DNA from: CANLBN01 sp050298695
Lineage (GTDB): Bacteria > Pseudomonadota > Gammaproteobacteria > Pseudomonadales > Cellvibrionaceae
Assembly: GCA_050298695.1 (NCBI GenBank)
Contig: JBNKUQ010000011.1
Location: forward strand, 1 to 54,630
Direction: 5' to 3'
DNA length: 54,630 bases
The notes below the pieces were generated by a model. It ran no database searches, had not been told where the DNA came from, and saw only the letters and a list, made by a program, of their open reading frames with translations. Made by a program: the position numbers and the translations under genes. Shown here piece after piece: positions 34,643 through 43,967 of the stretch (positions are counted from its first letter, which is position 1; each line of letters begins with the position of its first letter).

Positions 34643-36481
34643 ATGTATCATTATTTTTTACTATGTGCTGCCTTTTTATTTTCCTCCTTCACGTTTGCTG
34701 AAGAAGTCAATACTATTATTATCACCTCATCAAAGATAGAAGAACCATTAACGAATGTTGCCACTTCAGTCTCCGTTGTCACTCAAGAGCAAATAGAGAA
34801 TAGCGGAGCCAATACTCTGCCCGACTTATTAAGAAATACAGGGAGTATTCATGTGAGCAATAGTGGGGGTGACGGAAAAGCTAGTTCTCTCAGGATTCGT
34901 GGAGAAGAGGGTTATCGAACGTCTATCATGATCGATGGTGTCGATGTGTCAGATCCTACAGGGACGCAAGTCGGCCCCCAAATTCAGCATTTAATGCTGG
35001 GCAATGAAATTGACCGCATTGAAATTTTACGCGGTCCCCAGGGTTTTATCTATGGTGCGGATGCCGGTGGTGTCGTGAATGTTATCTCTCGTACTGGTGT
35101 GGGGCCAACAAAAGGTAATGTTACCTTTTCCTCCGGTAGTTATGGTACAAAAAAAGCCAATGCCAATCTTTCTGGAGGTAATAGGCACGGAGACTTTTTT
35201 GTCAATGTATCCAGTTTTTCGACAGAGGGTTTTAATGCGCGAGAAACTGATCCTACAGAAGATAAAGATGGTTATGATAACCAAAGCTTCCATACAAAAT
35301 TCAGCTTAACACCTAGCGATAAATTAAGAATACAGTTAGTGGCTCGGGTGACCGATGCAGAAAGTGAATTTGATCGTTGCTATGACGCTTCTACATTTTC
35401 CACGACGGATCGTTGTCGAGGTGCATACGATCAAAGTACAGGAAAATTATCTTTAGATTACAAGGGTAATACCCTAAGGCATCATGTGGCCTATAGCATG
35501 ACTGATATACACCGCAGAAATCATGCAAATGATACTGTAAGTTATGATACAGAGGGTGATGTAGAGCGCTTTGAATACTTGGGCAACTATCAACGAAATA
35601 CCAGCCGCATAACCTACGGTTACGATTATGAGCGTGAATTTGTAAATAATAGCGGAGAAAAAAGTGATCGTGATCAACAGGGATATTATGTTGAGTTAGC
35701 CACTCAATTTGATGATCGTTTATTTATTAAAGGTGGAGCGCGTTATGATGATAACGAAACCTTCGGCGATTATACCAGTACACGTTTATCATTGGCGTAT
35801 TTACAAAAATTACAAAATGGTCACGAAATAAAATATCGCAGTAGTTATGGTACAGGCTTTCGAGCGCCTAGCTTGTTTGAATCTAGCTATAACTCTAATT
35901 CATTTGTATTGCCACCCGCCAGCGATGTCACCTTAAAAGAAGAAATAAGTGAAGGTTACGATATTGGTGTCGATTATTTTCATAAAAGTGGTTTTGCAAT
36001 CAAATTAAGTTATTTTAACCAAGCTATTGAGGATCAAATTGAATATGACAGTGATAGTCGAGGTTATTTACAATCAGAAGGTAAAAGCCGATCTGAAGGG
36101 GGAGAGCTATTTATCGATGTTCCACTATCGATAAGCTGGCATCTGTATTCTAATTACACCTACAATGATGCGCGCAATGCGGATGACAGTCGTCGTATTC
36201 GCCGCCCTCGACACTTGGGCAATGTGGGCGCGATTTATTACGGCATGGATAATGATTTGGTAATCGCCAGTAACTATCGCTTTTCAAATGATAGTATCGA
36301 CTCTGGTAATGTTGAGTTGAGCGATTATCAAGTGATGGATATCAATATTAACTACCGCTTAAATGCCACCTTTAAGCTCCAAGGTGGTGTACGCAACCTA
36401 TTTGATTCCGACTATGTTGAGGTGAGTACCTATAATGTTGCAGAGCGTTCACTCTACCTCGGATTTACTGCAAATTTTTAA
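34643..36481 (+). CDS. btuB: TonB-dependent vitamin B12 receptor BtuB
   Basis: BtuB imports cobalamins and other corrinoids across the outer membrane with TonB energy. The 612-residue protein has a signal peptide (1-19, ending FA), a TonB-box-like VNTIIITSSK, the plug domain (TSVSVVTQEQIENSG, LPDLLRNTGSI, SSLRIRGEEGYRTSIMIDGV, IDRIEILRGPQGFIYGADA, GGVVNVISR) and a 22-strand-type barrel ending in the aromatic YLGFTANF. The riboswitch directly upstream and the cobalamin genes downstream support BtuB over other receptor types. No strong ribosome site is seen; GAGAT lies 7-8 bases before the ATG. Confidence 0.92.
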   Translation: MYHYFLLCAAFLFSSFTFAEEVNTIIITSSKIEEPLTNVATSVSVVTQEQIENSGANTLPDLLRNTGSIHVSNSGGDGKASSLRIRGEEGYRTSIMIDGVDVSDPTGTQVGPQIQHLMLGNEIDRIEILRGPQGFIYGADAGGVVNVISRTGVGPTKGNVTFSSGSYGTKKANANLSGGNRHGDFFVNVSSFSTEGFNARETDPTEDKDGYDNQSFHTKFSLTPSDKLRIQLVARVTDAESEFDRCYDASTFSTTDRCRGAYDQSTGKLSLDYKGNTLRHHVAYSMTDIHRRNHANDTVSYDTEGDVERFEYLGNYQRNTSRITYGYDYEREFVNNSGEKSDRDQQGYYVELATQFDDRLFIKGGARYDDNETFGDYTSTRLSLAYLQKLQNGHEIKYRSSYGTGFRAPSLFESSYNSNSFVLPPASDVTLKEEISEGYDIGVDYFHKSGFAIKLSYFNQAIEDQIEYDSDSRGYLQSEGKSRSEGGELFIDVPLSISWHLYSNYTYNDARNADDSRRIRRPRHLGNVGAIYYGMDNDLVIASNYRFSNDSIDSGNVELSDYQVMDININYRLNATFKLQGGVRNLFDSDYVEVSTYNVAERSLYLGFTANF

Positions 36482-36492
36482 TAGGAAAGGCT

Positions 36493-37095
36493 ATGACAGA
36501 TAAAAACCAAAAACACAAAGCTGCTATGGAAAAGCAAAAAGCCAAAGTCGATGCCAATATAGAAGCGGCATCGACTGAGCGTGGCGTTGCCGTGTTATTG
36601 ACGGGTAATGGCAAGGGAAAATCCAGTTCCGCTTTTGGTATGGTAATGCGTGCTTTGGGCTACGGTCAAAAGGTCGGTGTTATTCAATTTATTAAAGGCG
36701 TACAGTTATCGGGTGAAGAATTATTTATACGTGAGCATTGCCCGCAAGTGACTTTTTATCAAATGGGAACAGGATTTACCTGGAATACCCAAGATCGCGA
36801 TAGCGACATCGCTGCGGCAGAAACAACTTGGGCACAAGCACAACCTTTACTTGAAGATTCCAGTTACGATTTAGTGATATTAGACGAACTCACTTATATG
36901 CTGGCTTACAGTTACCTAGATGAGACAACAGTTCTTGATGCCATTCGCAACCGCCCGACTGAACAAAGCGTTGTCGTTACCGGCCGTGGTGGTGGTTCTG
37001 CTTTGCAAGAAATAATGGATACAGTTTCTGAGGTAAAAGATAGCAAGCACGCTTTTAAAGCAGGTATTAAAGCTCGTAAGGGCGTCGACTATTAA
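36493..37095 (+). CDS. cobO: Cob(I)yrinic acid a,c-diamide adenosyltransferase
   Basis: This CobA/CobO/BtuR-type enzyme attaches the adenosyl group from ATP to cobalt(I) corrinoids. The 200-residue protein has a charged N-terminal helix (about 1-28), the P-loop TGNGKGKSSSAFGMVMRALG, VGVIQFIKG, MGTGFTWNTQDRD, and the Walker B-like LVILDELTYMLAY followed by TGRGG. It is 12 bases after btuB. The stop codon overlaps the AAGGAG ribosome site of the next gene. Confidence 0.96.
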   Translation: MTDKNQKHKAAMEKQKAKVDANIEAASTERGVAVLLTGNGKGKSSSAFGMVMRALGYGQKVGVIQFIKGVQLSGEELFIREHCPQVTFYQMGTGFTWNTQDRDSDIAAAETTWAQAQPLLEDSSYDLVILDELTYMLAYSYLDETTVLDAIRNRPTEQSVVVTGRGGGSALQEIMDTVSEVKDSKHAFKAGIKARKGVDY

Positions 37096-37105
37096 GGAGT
37101 CAGTT

Positions 37106-37939
37106 ATCAACCACCACACTGATAACGAGAGCGTTGTTGCTGAGTTACCAAATGATGTCTTCGATATTTGGTCTGCACGCTCTGCGCTAGATCCATCGTT
37201 ATCCGCTGATGTTATTGCTATACCTGAACAATATCGACTACCAAATTGGCAAGCGTCTATTAATCATGAAGCAGTAATTTTTGAATGGGGTAACTCGTGG
37301 CAAACATTGAGCTCTGCCGTGATGAATGGCGGCGCTCGACAATCACAGGGCTATATCAATTTACGTGTTGGGCCTGATTGTATTGTAGGTGCGGTTAGTC
37401 CTCATCAATTATTTGCGGACTATGCTCAAAAAACAGGTCGCTCGTCAGACATTTGCGAATCGTATTTAGGAATGATGACTGCGGCCTCAATGCGGTCTTG
37501 TGCCATTGCAAGCGTTGAGTTACTAAATGAAAAAATATTGGTTATGGCGACCAGTGGCTTAGGTAATTTGCGTCGAGCAGGTGACAAGGCAGAATATAGG
37601 CAGCTCTACTCCGCAATCAATCAAGTCGGTACGATTAATTTATTGGTAGCGACTTCTGCTTCCTTATCACCTGCTGCTCAAGCTGAAGCACTAATCATAG
37701 CGACAGAAGCGAAAGTGGCTTTTCTTCAGCAGCTCGGTGTTGTCAGTGCTGTTTCGCAACTCCCCGCGACAGGCACGGGCACGGATTCACTTGCCATTGT
37801 ATCGCCGATAAGCACCGATAAAAAACAAGCCGTTGAGTTTGTAGGGAAACACACCGTAATTGGTGAGTGTCTAGCCCGGGCAGTAATGGGGGCTTTAGCG
37901 GAGTCCATCGGTGAATCGGAATGTATCAGTCATGAATAA
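37106..37939 (+). CDS. cbiZ: Adenosylcobinamide amidohydrolase CbiZ, non-standard start
   Basis: CbiZ cleaves the aminopropanol side chain of adenosylcobinamide or adenosyl-pseudocobalamin to give adenosylcobyric acid, letting the cell remodel foreign corrinoids. Family features are LSSAVMNGGARQSQGYINLRV, MMTAASMRSCAI, ATSGLGNLRRAGD and the ATGTGTDSL loop. The reading frame is open well before the first ATG, GTG or TTG (TTG 37307), and the extra sequence (EAVIFEWGNSWQTLSSAV) belongs to the domain. A perfect AAGGAG (37094-37099) is followed six bases later by ATC at 37106, which I propose as the start; ATT 37091 is less likely. This gives 277 residues. Confidence 0.75.
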   Translation: MNHHTDNESVVAELPNDVFDIWSARSALDPSLSADVIAIPEQYRLPNWQASINHEAVIFEWGNSWQTLSSAVMNGGARQSQGYINLRVGPDCIVGAVSPHQLFADYAQKTGRSSDICESYLGMMTAASMRSCAIASVELLNEKILVMATSGLGNLRRAGDKAEYRQLYSAINQVGTINLLVATSASLSPAAQAEALIIATEAKVAFLQQLGVVSAVSQLPATGTGTDSLAIVSPISTDKKQAVEFVGKHTVIGECLARAVMGALAESIGESECISHE

Positions 37940-39401
37940 ACATTCTCTAATGGTTCAAGGTACCACCTCCGATGCAGGCAAAAGTGTCCTGGTTGCGGGT
38001 ATATGTCGTGTGCTCAAACGCCGGGGTATTTCCGTTGCACCTTTTAAACCACAAAATATGGCACTGAATAGTGCGGTCACAGAGAATGGTGGAGAAATTG
38101 GTCGTGCGCAAGCGGTGCAAGCACAAGCCTGTGGCATCCCAGCGCATACGGATATGAATCCGGTTTTACTAAAACCGTCGTCTGATACCGGTGCCCAAGT
38201 GATTATCCAGGGGCGTGCACTTAGCACTATGGAAGCAGACAGTTATCATCACTACAAACAAGTCGCGATGAATGCAGTATTGGATTCCTACCAGCGTTTG
38301 CAAGAACAATATCAAATCATTGTGGTGGAAGGTGCGGGTAGTCCTGCGGAAATTAATTTGCGCGATAACGATATTGCTAATATGGGCTTTGCTGAGGCAG
38401 TTGATTGTCCCGTGATTATTGTGGCAGATATTGATCGTGGCGGCGTGTTTGCTCACTTAGTTGGAACGTTGGCTTTGCTCTCTAAATCGGAACAAGAGCG
38501 TGTCATTGGCTTTGTAATTAATCGTTTTCGTGGCGATATAAAATTACTTGAGTCGGGCTTGGATTGGTTAAAAGCGGAGACGGGAAAACCGGTGTTAGGT
38601 GTTTTGCCTTATTTAATCGATTTTTATTTAGATGCCGAAGATGCGATAACGCAACAACAAATGCGTGCCGATGCCACTTTTACTATTGTTGTCCCCGTTT
38701 TTTCTCGTATTAGTAATCACACCGACTTCGATGCCTTGCGTTTACACCCCAATGTGAATTTGCAATTTATTGGCCCAGGAAAAATACTCCCCCCCGCCGA
38801 TTTAATTATCTTGCCCGGCTCCAAAAATGTGCGTAAAGACTGTGAACTCATGCGTGAATATGGCTGGGATCAACAGCTTTATCGACACCTGCGCTATGGC
38901 GGTAAGGTCTTAGGTATTTGTGGTGGTTATCAAATATTAGGTCAACAAATTGCCGATCCTGATGGTATTGAGGATCGGCCTGGTACAACAAAAGGTTTAG
39001 GCTTGCTGCCGATACAAACGTATTTAATGCCCGAGAAATGTTTGCGACAGTGTCGTGGAAAATTACAGTTGAATACCGAACAGCTTGTGGAGATTACGGG
39101 TTATGAAATTCATTGCGGTCAATCTGAAGCAACAGAAAAATTATCTAGCTTTGCTATTTTAGATGATGATCGTTGTGATGGTTTGATTCATGCCGATAAC
39201 AATATTGCGGGTACCTATTTACACGGTCTCTTCGATACGCCCGCTGCAACCAATGCAATATTACAATGGGCAGGTTTTTCTGCGAATCAAAATGCCATTG
39301 ATATTGCAGAGATAAGGGAGCAGCAACTCGATCGTCTAGCGGATTGTCTCGAGCAGCATATCGACACCGATTTTTGGAATCAGTGGGGCGTATCGACATG
39401 A
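37932..39401 (+). CDS. cobQ: Cobyric acid synthase
   Basis: CobQ (CbiP) amidates four side chains of adenosylcobyrinic a,c-diamide to cobyric acid using glutamine and ATP. The protein of about 489 residues starts with the P-loop region VQGTTSDAGKSVLVAG, then FKPQNMALNSAVTENGGEIG, RAQAVQAQACG, VEGAGSPAEINL and IVADIDRGGVFAH. It closes with a class I glutamine amidotransferase-like domain (GKVLGICGGYQILGQ, GTYLHGLFD). ATG 37932 overlaps the cbiZ end by eight bases; GTG 37911 is an in-frame alternative. Its presence beside CbiZ means corrinoids can be taken either from a,c-diamide precursors or from salvage. Confidence 0.95.
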   Translation: MNKHSLMVQGTTSDAGKSVLVAGICRVLKRRGISVAPFKPQNMALNSAVTENGGEIGRAQAVQAQACGIPAHTDMNPVLLKPSSDTGAQVIIQGRALSTMEADSYHHYKQVAMNAVLDSYQRLQEQYQIIVVEGAGSPAEINLRDNDIANMGFAEAVDCPVIIVADIDRGGVFAHLVGTLALLSKSEQERVIGFVINRFRGDIKLLESGLDWLKAETGKPVLGVLPYLIDFYLDAEDAITQQQMRADATFTIVVPVFSRISNHTDFDALRLHPNVNLQFIGPGKILPPADLIILPGSKNVRKDCELMREYGWDQQLYRHLRYGGKVLGICGGYQILGQQIADPDGIEDRPGTTKGLGLLPIQTYLMPEKCLRQCRGKLQLNTEQLVEITGYEIHCGQSEATEKLSSFAILDDDRCDGLIHADNNIAGTYLHGLFDTPAATNAILQWAGFSANQNAIDIAEIREQQLDRLADCLEQHIDTDFWNQWGVST

Positions 39402-40414
39402 AGCGTGTTGCGCCGAGAACTTTACTGTTAAGCCTGTCAATTTTACTGCCCATCAGTATTTTTATCGCCATCGCTCTCGGTGCTATTCACCTGCCACTTT
39501 CACAAATACTTCATGTTTTTGCGACGCAAACCGATAACACTTATCAAACCATTATTGTCGATATACGCTTGCCTCGTGTTTTGCTTACCGCGTTGGTTGG
39601 TACCATCTTGGCGCTGAGTGGTGCAGTGATGCAGGGTTTATTTCGAAACCCTTTGGCCGACCCGTCACTGATCGGTGTGACAGCCGGTGCATCCTTAGGT
39701 GCAAGTCTTGTAATTGCATTGGGCAGTGGTGTCGTTGTCGAGTGGCTGGGTTTGCCGTTAATGTCTCTTGGTGCATTTGCCGGTGGTTCAATCGCGGTGT
39801 GGTTGGTTTATCGTCTTGCTCGTTATGGTAACGGGACTTCGGTTGCCACCATGTTATTAGCGGGCATTGGCATTGCCGCTTTAGTGGGAAGTTTAACCAG
39901 CCTGCTAGAGTTTTATGCAGACAATCAAGTGCTCAGACGCATTAGTTTGTGGCGCATGGGGTCTTTAGAAGGGGCGACCTATTGGCGAGCGGGGTTTGCA
40001 TTGGTTGTGGCGCTTATTTTGTTATTGGTTTTGCCTCGTAAAGCCTCTGCATTAAATGCCTTATTGCTGGGTGAATCAGAGGCGAGGCATTTGGGCATCG
40101 ATATCGAAAATGTAAAACGTATTATTGTACTATCGGTTGCGGTTGGCGTGGGTGTCTCCGTTGCTTTAGCGGGCGCGATTGGTTTTGTGGGCTTAGTGGT
40201 GCCGCATATTATTCGTCTATTGATAGGCCCCGATCATCGCTACTTGCTGCCTGCGTCTGCGTTAGCCGGTGCAGTCTTGTTAGTAGTAGCGGATACCGTA
40301 GCACGAGTATTGTTGGCGCCAACCGAATTACCCGTTGGTTTAATTACCGCGTTTATTGGTGTGCCGTTCTTTTTGTCGTTATTAACTCGACGTTATGTCT
40401 ATGGTTTAAATTAA
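39398..40414 (+). CDS. btuC: FecCD-family ABC permease for cobalamin (BtuC)
   Basis: The inner-membrane channel of the corrinoid importer has about ten membrane helices. The 338-residue protein from ATG 39398 overlaps the cobQ stop by four bases (ATGA), and a longer frame back to 39344 is less likely. Family motifs include DIRLPRVLLTALVGTILALSGA, VMQGLFRNPLADPSLIGVTAGA, LLAGIGIAAL and the ATPase-coupling LAGAIGFVGLVVPHIIRL. The neighbouring ATPase (40414-41211) and the binding protein at the end of the locus complete the transporter. By sequence alone a siderophore permease is possible; context decides for B12. Confidence 0.92.
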   Translation: MKRVAPRTLLLSLSILLPISIFIAIALGAIHLPLSQILHVFATQTDNTYQTIIVDIRLPRVLLTALVGTILALSGAVMQGLFRNPLADPSLIGVTAGASLGASLVIALGSGVVVEWLGLPLMSLGAFAGGSIAVWLVYRLARYGNGTSVATMLLAGIGIAALVGSLTSLLEFYADNQVLRRISLWRMGSLEGATYWRAGFALVVALILLLVLPRKASALNALLLGESEARHLGIDIENVKRIIVLSVAVGVGVSVALAGAIGFVGLVVPHIIRLLIGPDHRYLLPASALAGAVLLVVADTVARVLLAPTELPVGLITAFIGVPFFLSLLTRRYVYGLN

Positions 40415-41211
40415 TGACGGTTCAGGTTGATGCATTAACGGTTCACGCTTGGGGAGCAAGATTGCTCAACCAAATATCCTTTAGTCTTGAAGCAGGAGAA
40501 ATCCTCGCCATTATCGGTCCCAATGGTGCGGGTAAATCAACTTTGCTCAATGCTTTGGTGAGCAGTGAACACGAGCAACAACAAATCCAAGGTCAAATTC
40601 ATTGTTGTGGTTTTTCTCCTAGTGATCGACATATTGATCCGCAAAAAAAAGCCAAGCACTTAGCCATATTGCCACAGCAAAGCCAATTGAATTTTCCGTT
40701 TACTGTCGAAGAAGTGGTACGTTTATCGCGTATTCCTCATCAAACTGGTAAAGCGATTGATCAAGACATTATGAGCGATGTGTTATCACGTTTAGACATC
40801 ACTCACTTGCAGGGGCGTTTATATACTCAACTTTCTGGTGGTGAACGACAACGCGTACAGCTCGCGCGAGTGATGTCGCAAATATGGCGAAGCGAAGATG
40901 CCAATCCGCGTTTACTATTATTAGATGAGCCAACATCTTCCTTGGATTTGGGACATCAACAGCAGCTAATGCAAGTGATTAAGCAGTTTGCTGAAAGTGG
41001 TGTCGCGGTTGTGATGGTGTTACATGATATCAATCTTACTATTAACTGCGCCGATAAAGTGCTTGCGTTGTGTTGTGGGGAGATGTTGGCGTACGGAAAA
41101 CCGGCGGATGAAATCACGTCGGCGTTAATGCAAGGTTTGTATGGGGTGGATGTGGATGTGGTTGTGCATCCGGAGAGTCAGCAGAGGGTAGTGGTTCCGA
41201 CAAGGGTTTAA
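40414..41211 (+). CDS. btuD: ABC transporter ATPase for cobalamin (BtuD type)
   Basis: The 265-residue ATPase powers the BtuCDF importer. It shows Walker A GPNGAGKSTLLNAL, the Q-loop AILPQQSQL, signature LSGGERQRVQLARVM, Walker B LLLLDEPTSSLD and the H-loop VLHDINLT. Its ATG overlaps the last base of the permease gene, so translation is coupled. It resembles HmuV/FecE-type ATPases, and B12 specificity comes from context. Confidence 0.93.
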   Translation: MTVQVDALTVHAWGARLLNQISFSLEAGEILAIIGPNGAGKSTLLNALVSSEHEQQQIQGQIHCCGFSPSDRHIDPQKKAKHLAILPQQSQLNFPFTVEEVVRLSRIPHQTGKAIDQDIMSDVLSRLDITHLQGRLYTQLSGGERQRVQLARVMSQIWRSEDANPRLLLLDEPTSSLDLGHQQQLMQVIKQFAESGVAVVMVLHDINLTINCADKVLALCCGEMLAYGKPADEITSALMQGLYGVDVDVVVHPESQQRVVVPTRV

Positions 41212-41228
41212 GTAATATCAAAAAGGAA

Positions 41229-41258
41229 GCATCATACCCGCCTACGCGGGTATGATGC
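41229..41258. repeat. Perfect 13-bp hairpin repeat after btuD
   Basis: GCATCATACCCGC, loop CTAC (41242-41245), GCGGGTATGATGC. The core (ATACCCGCCTACGCGGGTAT) resembles half of the REP elements at 5940-6013 and 46902-46977. No T-run follows directly, so it is a repeat unit rather than a canonical terminator, though it may stabilise the upstream transcript end. Confidence 0.75.
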
Positions 41259-41308
41259 TCGTAGTTTAAAAACGTAAAAAATATAAACTGCATTTTAAAG
41301 GTTGGTTG

Positions 41309-41809
41309 ATGAAACACTTTATTTTGGGCGGTGCTCGAAGCGGTAAGAGCCGTTTTGCTGAGCAGTGGTTACTTGAGCAATCGTGTTCGTCTTTTGTTTA
41401 TGTTGCAACGGCTACGGCGGGTGATGAGGAAATGCAAGCACGTATTGCACATCATCAACAGCGCCGTGGTGAGCAATGGCAACTGGTAGAAGAGCCCTTG
41501 CATCTTGATAGAGTATTGAAACAATATGATTCATCCTGCGGGATATTAATTGATTGCTTAACCCTGTGGCTTAGTAATGCGCTAATGAATAACGGCTGGC
41601 CTGAGGTTCGCGAAAATTTTATAACTGCTTTAAAAGAATCCAATGCAACGATCTGTCTTGTGAGCAATGAGGTGGGGCAGGGTATTGTTCCAATGGGAGA
41701 GTTATCAAGACAATTTGTCGACGAAAGCGGTTGGCTACACCAAGAGCTTGCGCAATTATGTCACCGAGTGAGTTGGGTAGTTGCTGGTTTGCCGCAAAAA
41801 TTAAAGTGA
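41309..41809 (+). CDS. cobU: Bifunctional adenosylcobinamide kinase / adenosylcobinamide-phosphate guanylyltransferase
   Basis: CobU phosphorylates adenosylcobinamide and then activates it with GTP to GDP-cobinamide, the acceptor for lower-ligand attachment. The protein of about 166 residues has the P-loop FILGGARSGKSRFAEQ, FVYVATATAGDEEM, the guanylylated-histidine region RIAHHQQRRGEQW, LIDCLTLWLSN and SNEVGQGIVPMGELSRQFVDESG. ATG 41309 is preferred to TTG 41306. Confidence 0.95.
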   Translation: MKHFILGGARSGKSRFAEQWLLEQSCSSFVYVATATAGDEEMQARIAHHQQRRGEQWQLVEEPLHLDRVLKQYDSSCGILIDCLTLWLSNALMNNGWPEVRENFITALKESNATICLVSNEVGQGIVPMGELSRQFVDESGWLHQELAQLCHRVSWVVAGLPQKLK

Positions 41810-41825
41810 AAAAATATTACATTTA

Positions 41826-42125
41826 GGTTGGCACAGTCTACATGCCTTAGAGCAGCCGAGCACTGGAGCTAAAAAAGGGAGAAGCGAGGACTGTTTGAGC
41901 GATAGCGACAAATTTGTCAGGAACAAATTTGAACAGCTCTGCTGCCCGCAGGGCGAACAACAGGAGGTTGTGAGTTCGATTGCCGCAGCGCCTTTTTTGG
42001 CGAAGCGCGCAGGGAAGCCGATCAAAAACTGCTCCTGCGTTTTTGAAGTACCCTCCGTCCATGGAGGGCAAGGTCTGCGAACGGGACCTCCTTCTTTGGT
42101 TACTTTCTTTGAGGTAAAGAAAGTA
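41826..42125. repeat. Repeat-like intergenic sequence between cobU and cobT
   Basis: This 359-base gap (41810-42168) has no credible gene. It contains short self-complementary stretches (ACAAATTTGT-caggA-ACAAATTTG at 41910-41933, CCCTCCGTCCATGGAGGG at 42051-42068) and a TTACTTTCTTTGAGGTAAAGAAAGTAA hairpin at 42099-42125. Frames on both strands are open but low in coding character. The pattern resembles dispersed extragenic repeats I have seen in gammaproteobacteria; copy number cannot be tested here. Confidence 0.45.
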
Positions 42126-42168
42126 ACAAACTAAAAATATATGAAAAACTAAACACAGCGAATAAACA

Positions 42169-43224
42169 ATGAAAAACTGGTACCAAATCCCCACAAAAAA
42201 AATCAACCAAACCACCCAGCAACAAGCCCATGATCACCAACAACAACTCACCAAGCCCGCAGGCTCCCTCGGCCAGTTAGAAAAACTAGCCGAACAATTT
42301 GCCGGGTTTCAGGGTTGTGTTAAGCCGCAAATTAACAAAGTAAAAGTTGCGGTCTTTGCCGGTGATCATGGCGTGTGTCAGCAGGGTGTTTCTGCTTTTC
42401 CTCAAGCGGTGACGATGCAAATGATACTTAATTTTTTACAGGGCGGGGCGGCGATTAGTGTATTGAGTCGTCAGTTGCAAGCGGATTTTTGTGTGGTAAA
42501 TACGGGTATTGCAACGCCTTTGCCTGAGGCTTTTACAGAGCATGCGCAACTGATTCATCAACCTATTGCAGAAGGCACGGCGGATTTTTCTCAGCAGGCA
42601 GCGATGACGGAAGAACAATTGGAAAAAGCATTAGCACTGGGTGCGAGTATTGTTGCAGAGCAAGATATCGATTTGTTTATTGGCGGTGAGATGGGTATTG
42701 GTAATACCACTGCGGCCTCGGCAATTTATGCGGCGTTATTGTCCTTGTCGCCGGAGCAAGTGGCTGGACGTGGCACTGGAGTCGATGATGAGGGATTAAC
42801 TCGTAAGCAAATGGTGATTGCTAATGCCTTGAATTTACATCAATGTAAAGCAAAATCCCCGTTAGATGTTTTACGTTGTGTGGGCGGTTTTGAAATTGCG
42901 GCGTTAACGGGTGCTTATATCGCGTGCGCACAACAAGGCACCCCTGTGCTAGTCGATGGTTTTATTTGTACCGCCGCGGCTTTATTGGCTGTCCGTACCA
43001 ATCCAGGTGTGCGTGAGTGGTTGTTGTTTTCTCATCGCTCGGCTGAACCCGCTCATCACTTTGCCTTGGAAACTTTGCAAGCACAGCCTTTATTGGATTT
43101 AGGCTTGCGTTTAGGTGAGGGCAGTGGCGCAGCCGTTGCTACAACACTGATCCAGTCAGCGTTATTACTTCACAATGAAATGGCAACCTTTGCCGAGGCG
43201 GGTGTGAGTGATAGTGAAGGATAA
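42169..43224 (+). CDS. cobT: Nicotinate-nucleotide--dimethylbenzimidazole phosphoribosyltransferase
   Basis: CobT activates the lower-ligand base (dimethylbenzimidazole) to alpha-ribazole phosphate using nicotinate mononucleotide. The 351-residue protein shows TKPAGSLGQLEKLAEQFAGF, VAVFAGDHGVCQQGVSAFPQ, FLQGGAAISVLSRQ, EMGIGNTTAASAI, GRGTGVDDEGLTRK and, near the C terminus, RLGEGSGAAVA. The catalytic Glu lies in the final block. It overlaps cobC by 17 bases. Confidence 0.96.
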   Translation: MKNWYQIPTKKINQTTQQQAHDHQQQLTKPAGSLGQLEKLAEQFAGFQGCVKPQINKVKVAVFAGDHGVCQQGVSAFPQAVTMQMILNFLQGGAAISVLSRQLQADFCVVNTGIATPLPEAFTEHAQLIHQPIAEGTADFSQQAAMTEEQLEKALALGASIVAEQDIDLFIGGEMGIGNTTAASAIYAALLSLSPEQVAGRGTGVDDEGLTRKQMVIANALNLHQCKAKSPLDVLRCVGGFEIAALTGAYIACAQQGTPVLVDGFICTAAALLAVRTNPGVREWLLFSHRSAEPAHHFALETLQAQPLLDLGLRLGEGSGAAVATTLIQSALLLHNEMATFAEAGVSDSEG

Positions 43225-43834
43225 ACCACAGGCGCTTGTTACCACCATTGATTTATTGCGTCACGGTGAATGTGAAGGTGGACATCGTTATCGTGGTTCG
43301 TGGGATGTGGCCTTAACCGAAACCGGTTGGCAGCAAATGCAGAGTGCGACGGCTCGTATAGAGCCTCAATGGCAAACCATTATTTCTTCTCCTTTAGTTC
43401 GCTGTCAGCAATTTGCAAGAACTTTATCAGAACAGCAGCAATTGCCTTTGTCGATTGAAACTAATTTTCGCGAATTACATTTTGGCGATTGGGAAGGACG
43501 GTTGGTGGATGAGGTGTGGCAAGCACAAACAGATGCAGTGATGGCTTGGGGGAATGATCCTATTAGCTATCCGCCGCCTAATGGAGAAGCGGCAGATGTT
43601 TTTGTTGCACGCGTTATTGAAGGCTTTCAACATATTGTGAACTCTTATCAGGGGCAGCATATTCTTTTGATTTCTCACGGTGGCACTATTCGCGCCCTGC
43701 TAACGCATTGTTTATCGATGCCAGTGATTGCTATGAATCGCTTTGATGTACCTTATGCCTGTGTTTCTCGTATACAGGTTGTTAGTGAAGGTGAGAAGTG
43801 TTTTTATCGGTTGTTGGGGCATAATATTGTATGA
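43208..43834 (+). CDS. cobC: Alpha-ribazole phosphatase (histidine phosphatase family)
   Basis: CobC removes phosphate from alpha-ribazole phosphate (or from adenosylcobalamin phosphate) in nucleotide-loop assembly. The 208-residue protein has the phospho-histidine motif DLLRHGECEGGHRYRG, the second-half ELHFGDWEGRL and LLISHGGTIRALLTH. The start is GTG 43208 or GTG 43214, both within the end of cobT. General phosphoglycerate-mutase-like phosphatases look alike; the position between cobT and cobS supports the assignment. Confidence 0.9.
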   Translation: MIVKDKPQALVTTIDLLRHGECEGGHRYRGSWDVALTETGWQQMQSATARIEPQWQTIISSPLVRCQQFARTLSEQQQLPLSIETNFRELHFGDWEGRLVDEVWQAQTDAVMAWGNDPISYPPPNGEAADVFVARVIEGFQHIVNSYQGQHILLISHGGTIRALLTHCLSMPVIAMNRFDVPYACVSRIQVVSEGEKCFYRLLGHNIV

Positions 43835-43967
43835 AAGTACGGAATAAAAAATCTGATCTTTACCGTCATTTGCGATCAGCAACTGCTCCTGCGTTGCAAG
43901 AAGTGCCCTATGTCCTTGTAGGGCAAGGTGGGAATCCAGACCTAAAAGCGGCCCCGATAACTCTCAT

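Noticed and set aside
34542..34739. A 65-codon frame overlapping the btuB start
   Set aside because: It is in another frame, is hydrophobic only because of the T-rich leader, and overlaps the well-supported BtuB signal peptide.
41847..42215. A 122-codon minus-strand frame in the cobU-cobT gap
   Set aside because: It overlaps the cobT start, has low coding character and coincides with repeat-like hairpin sequence.
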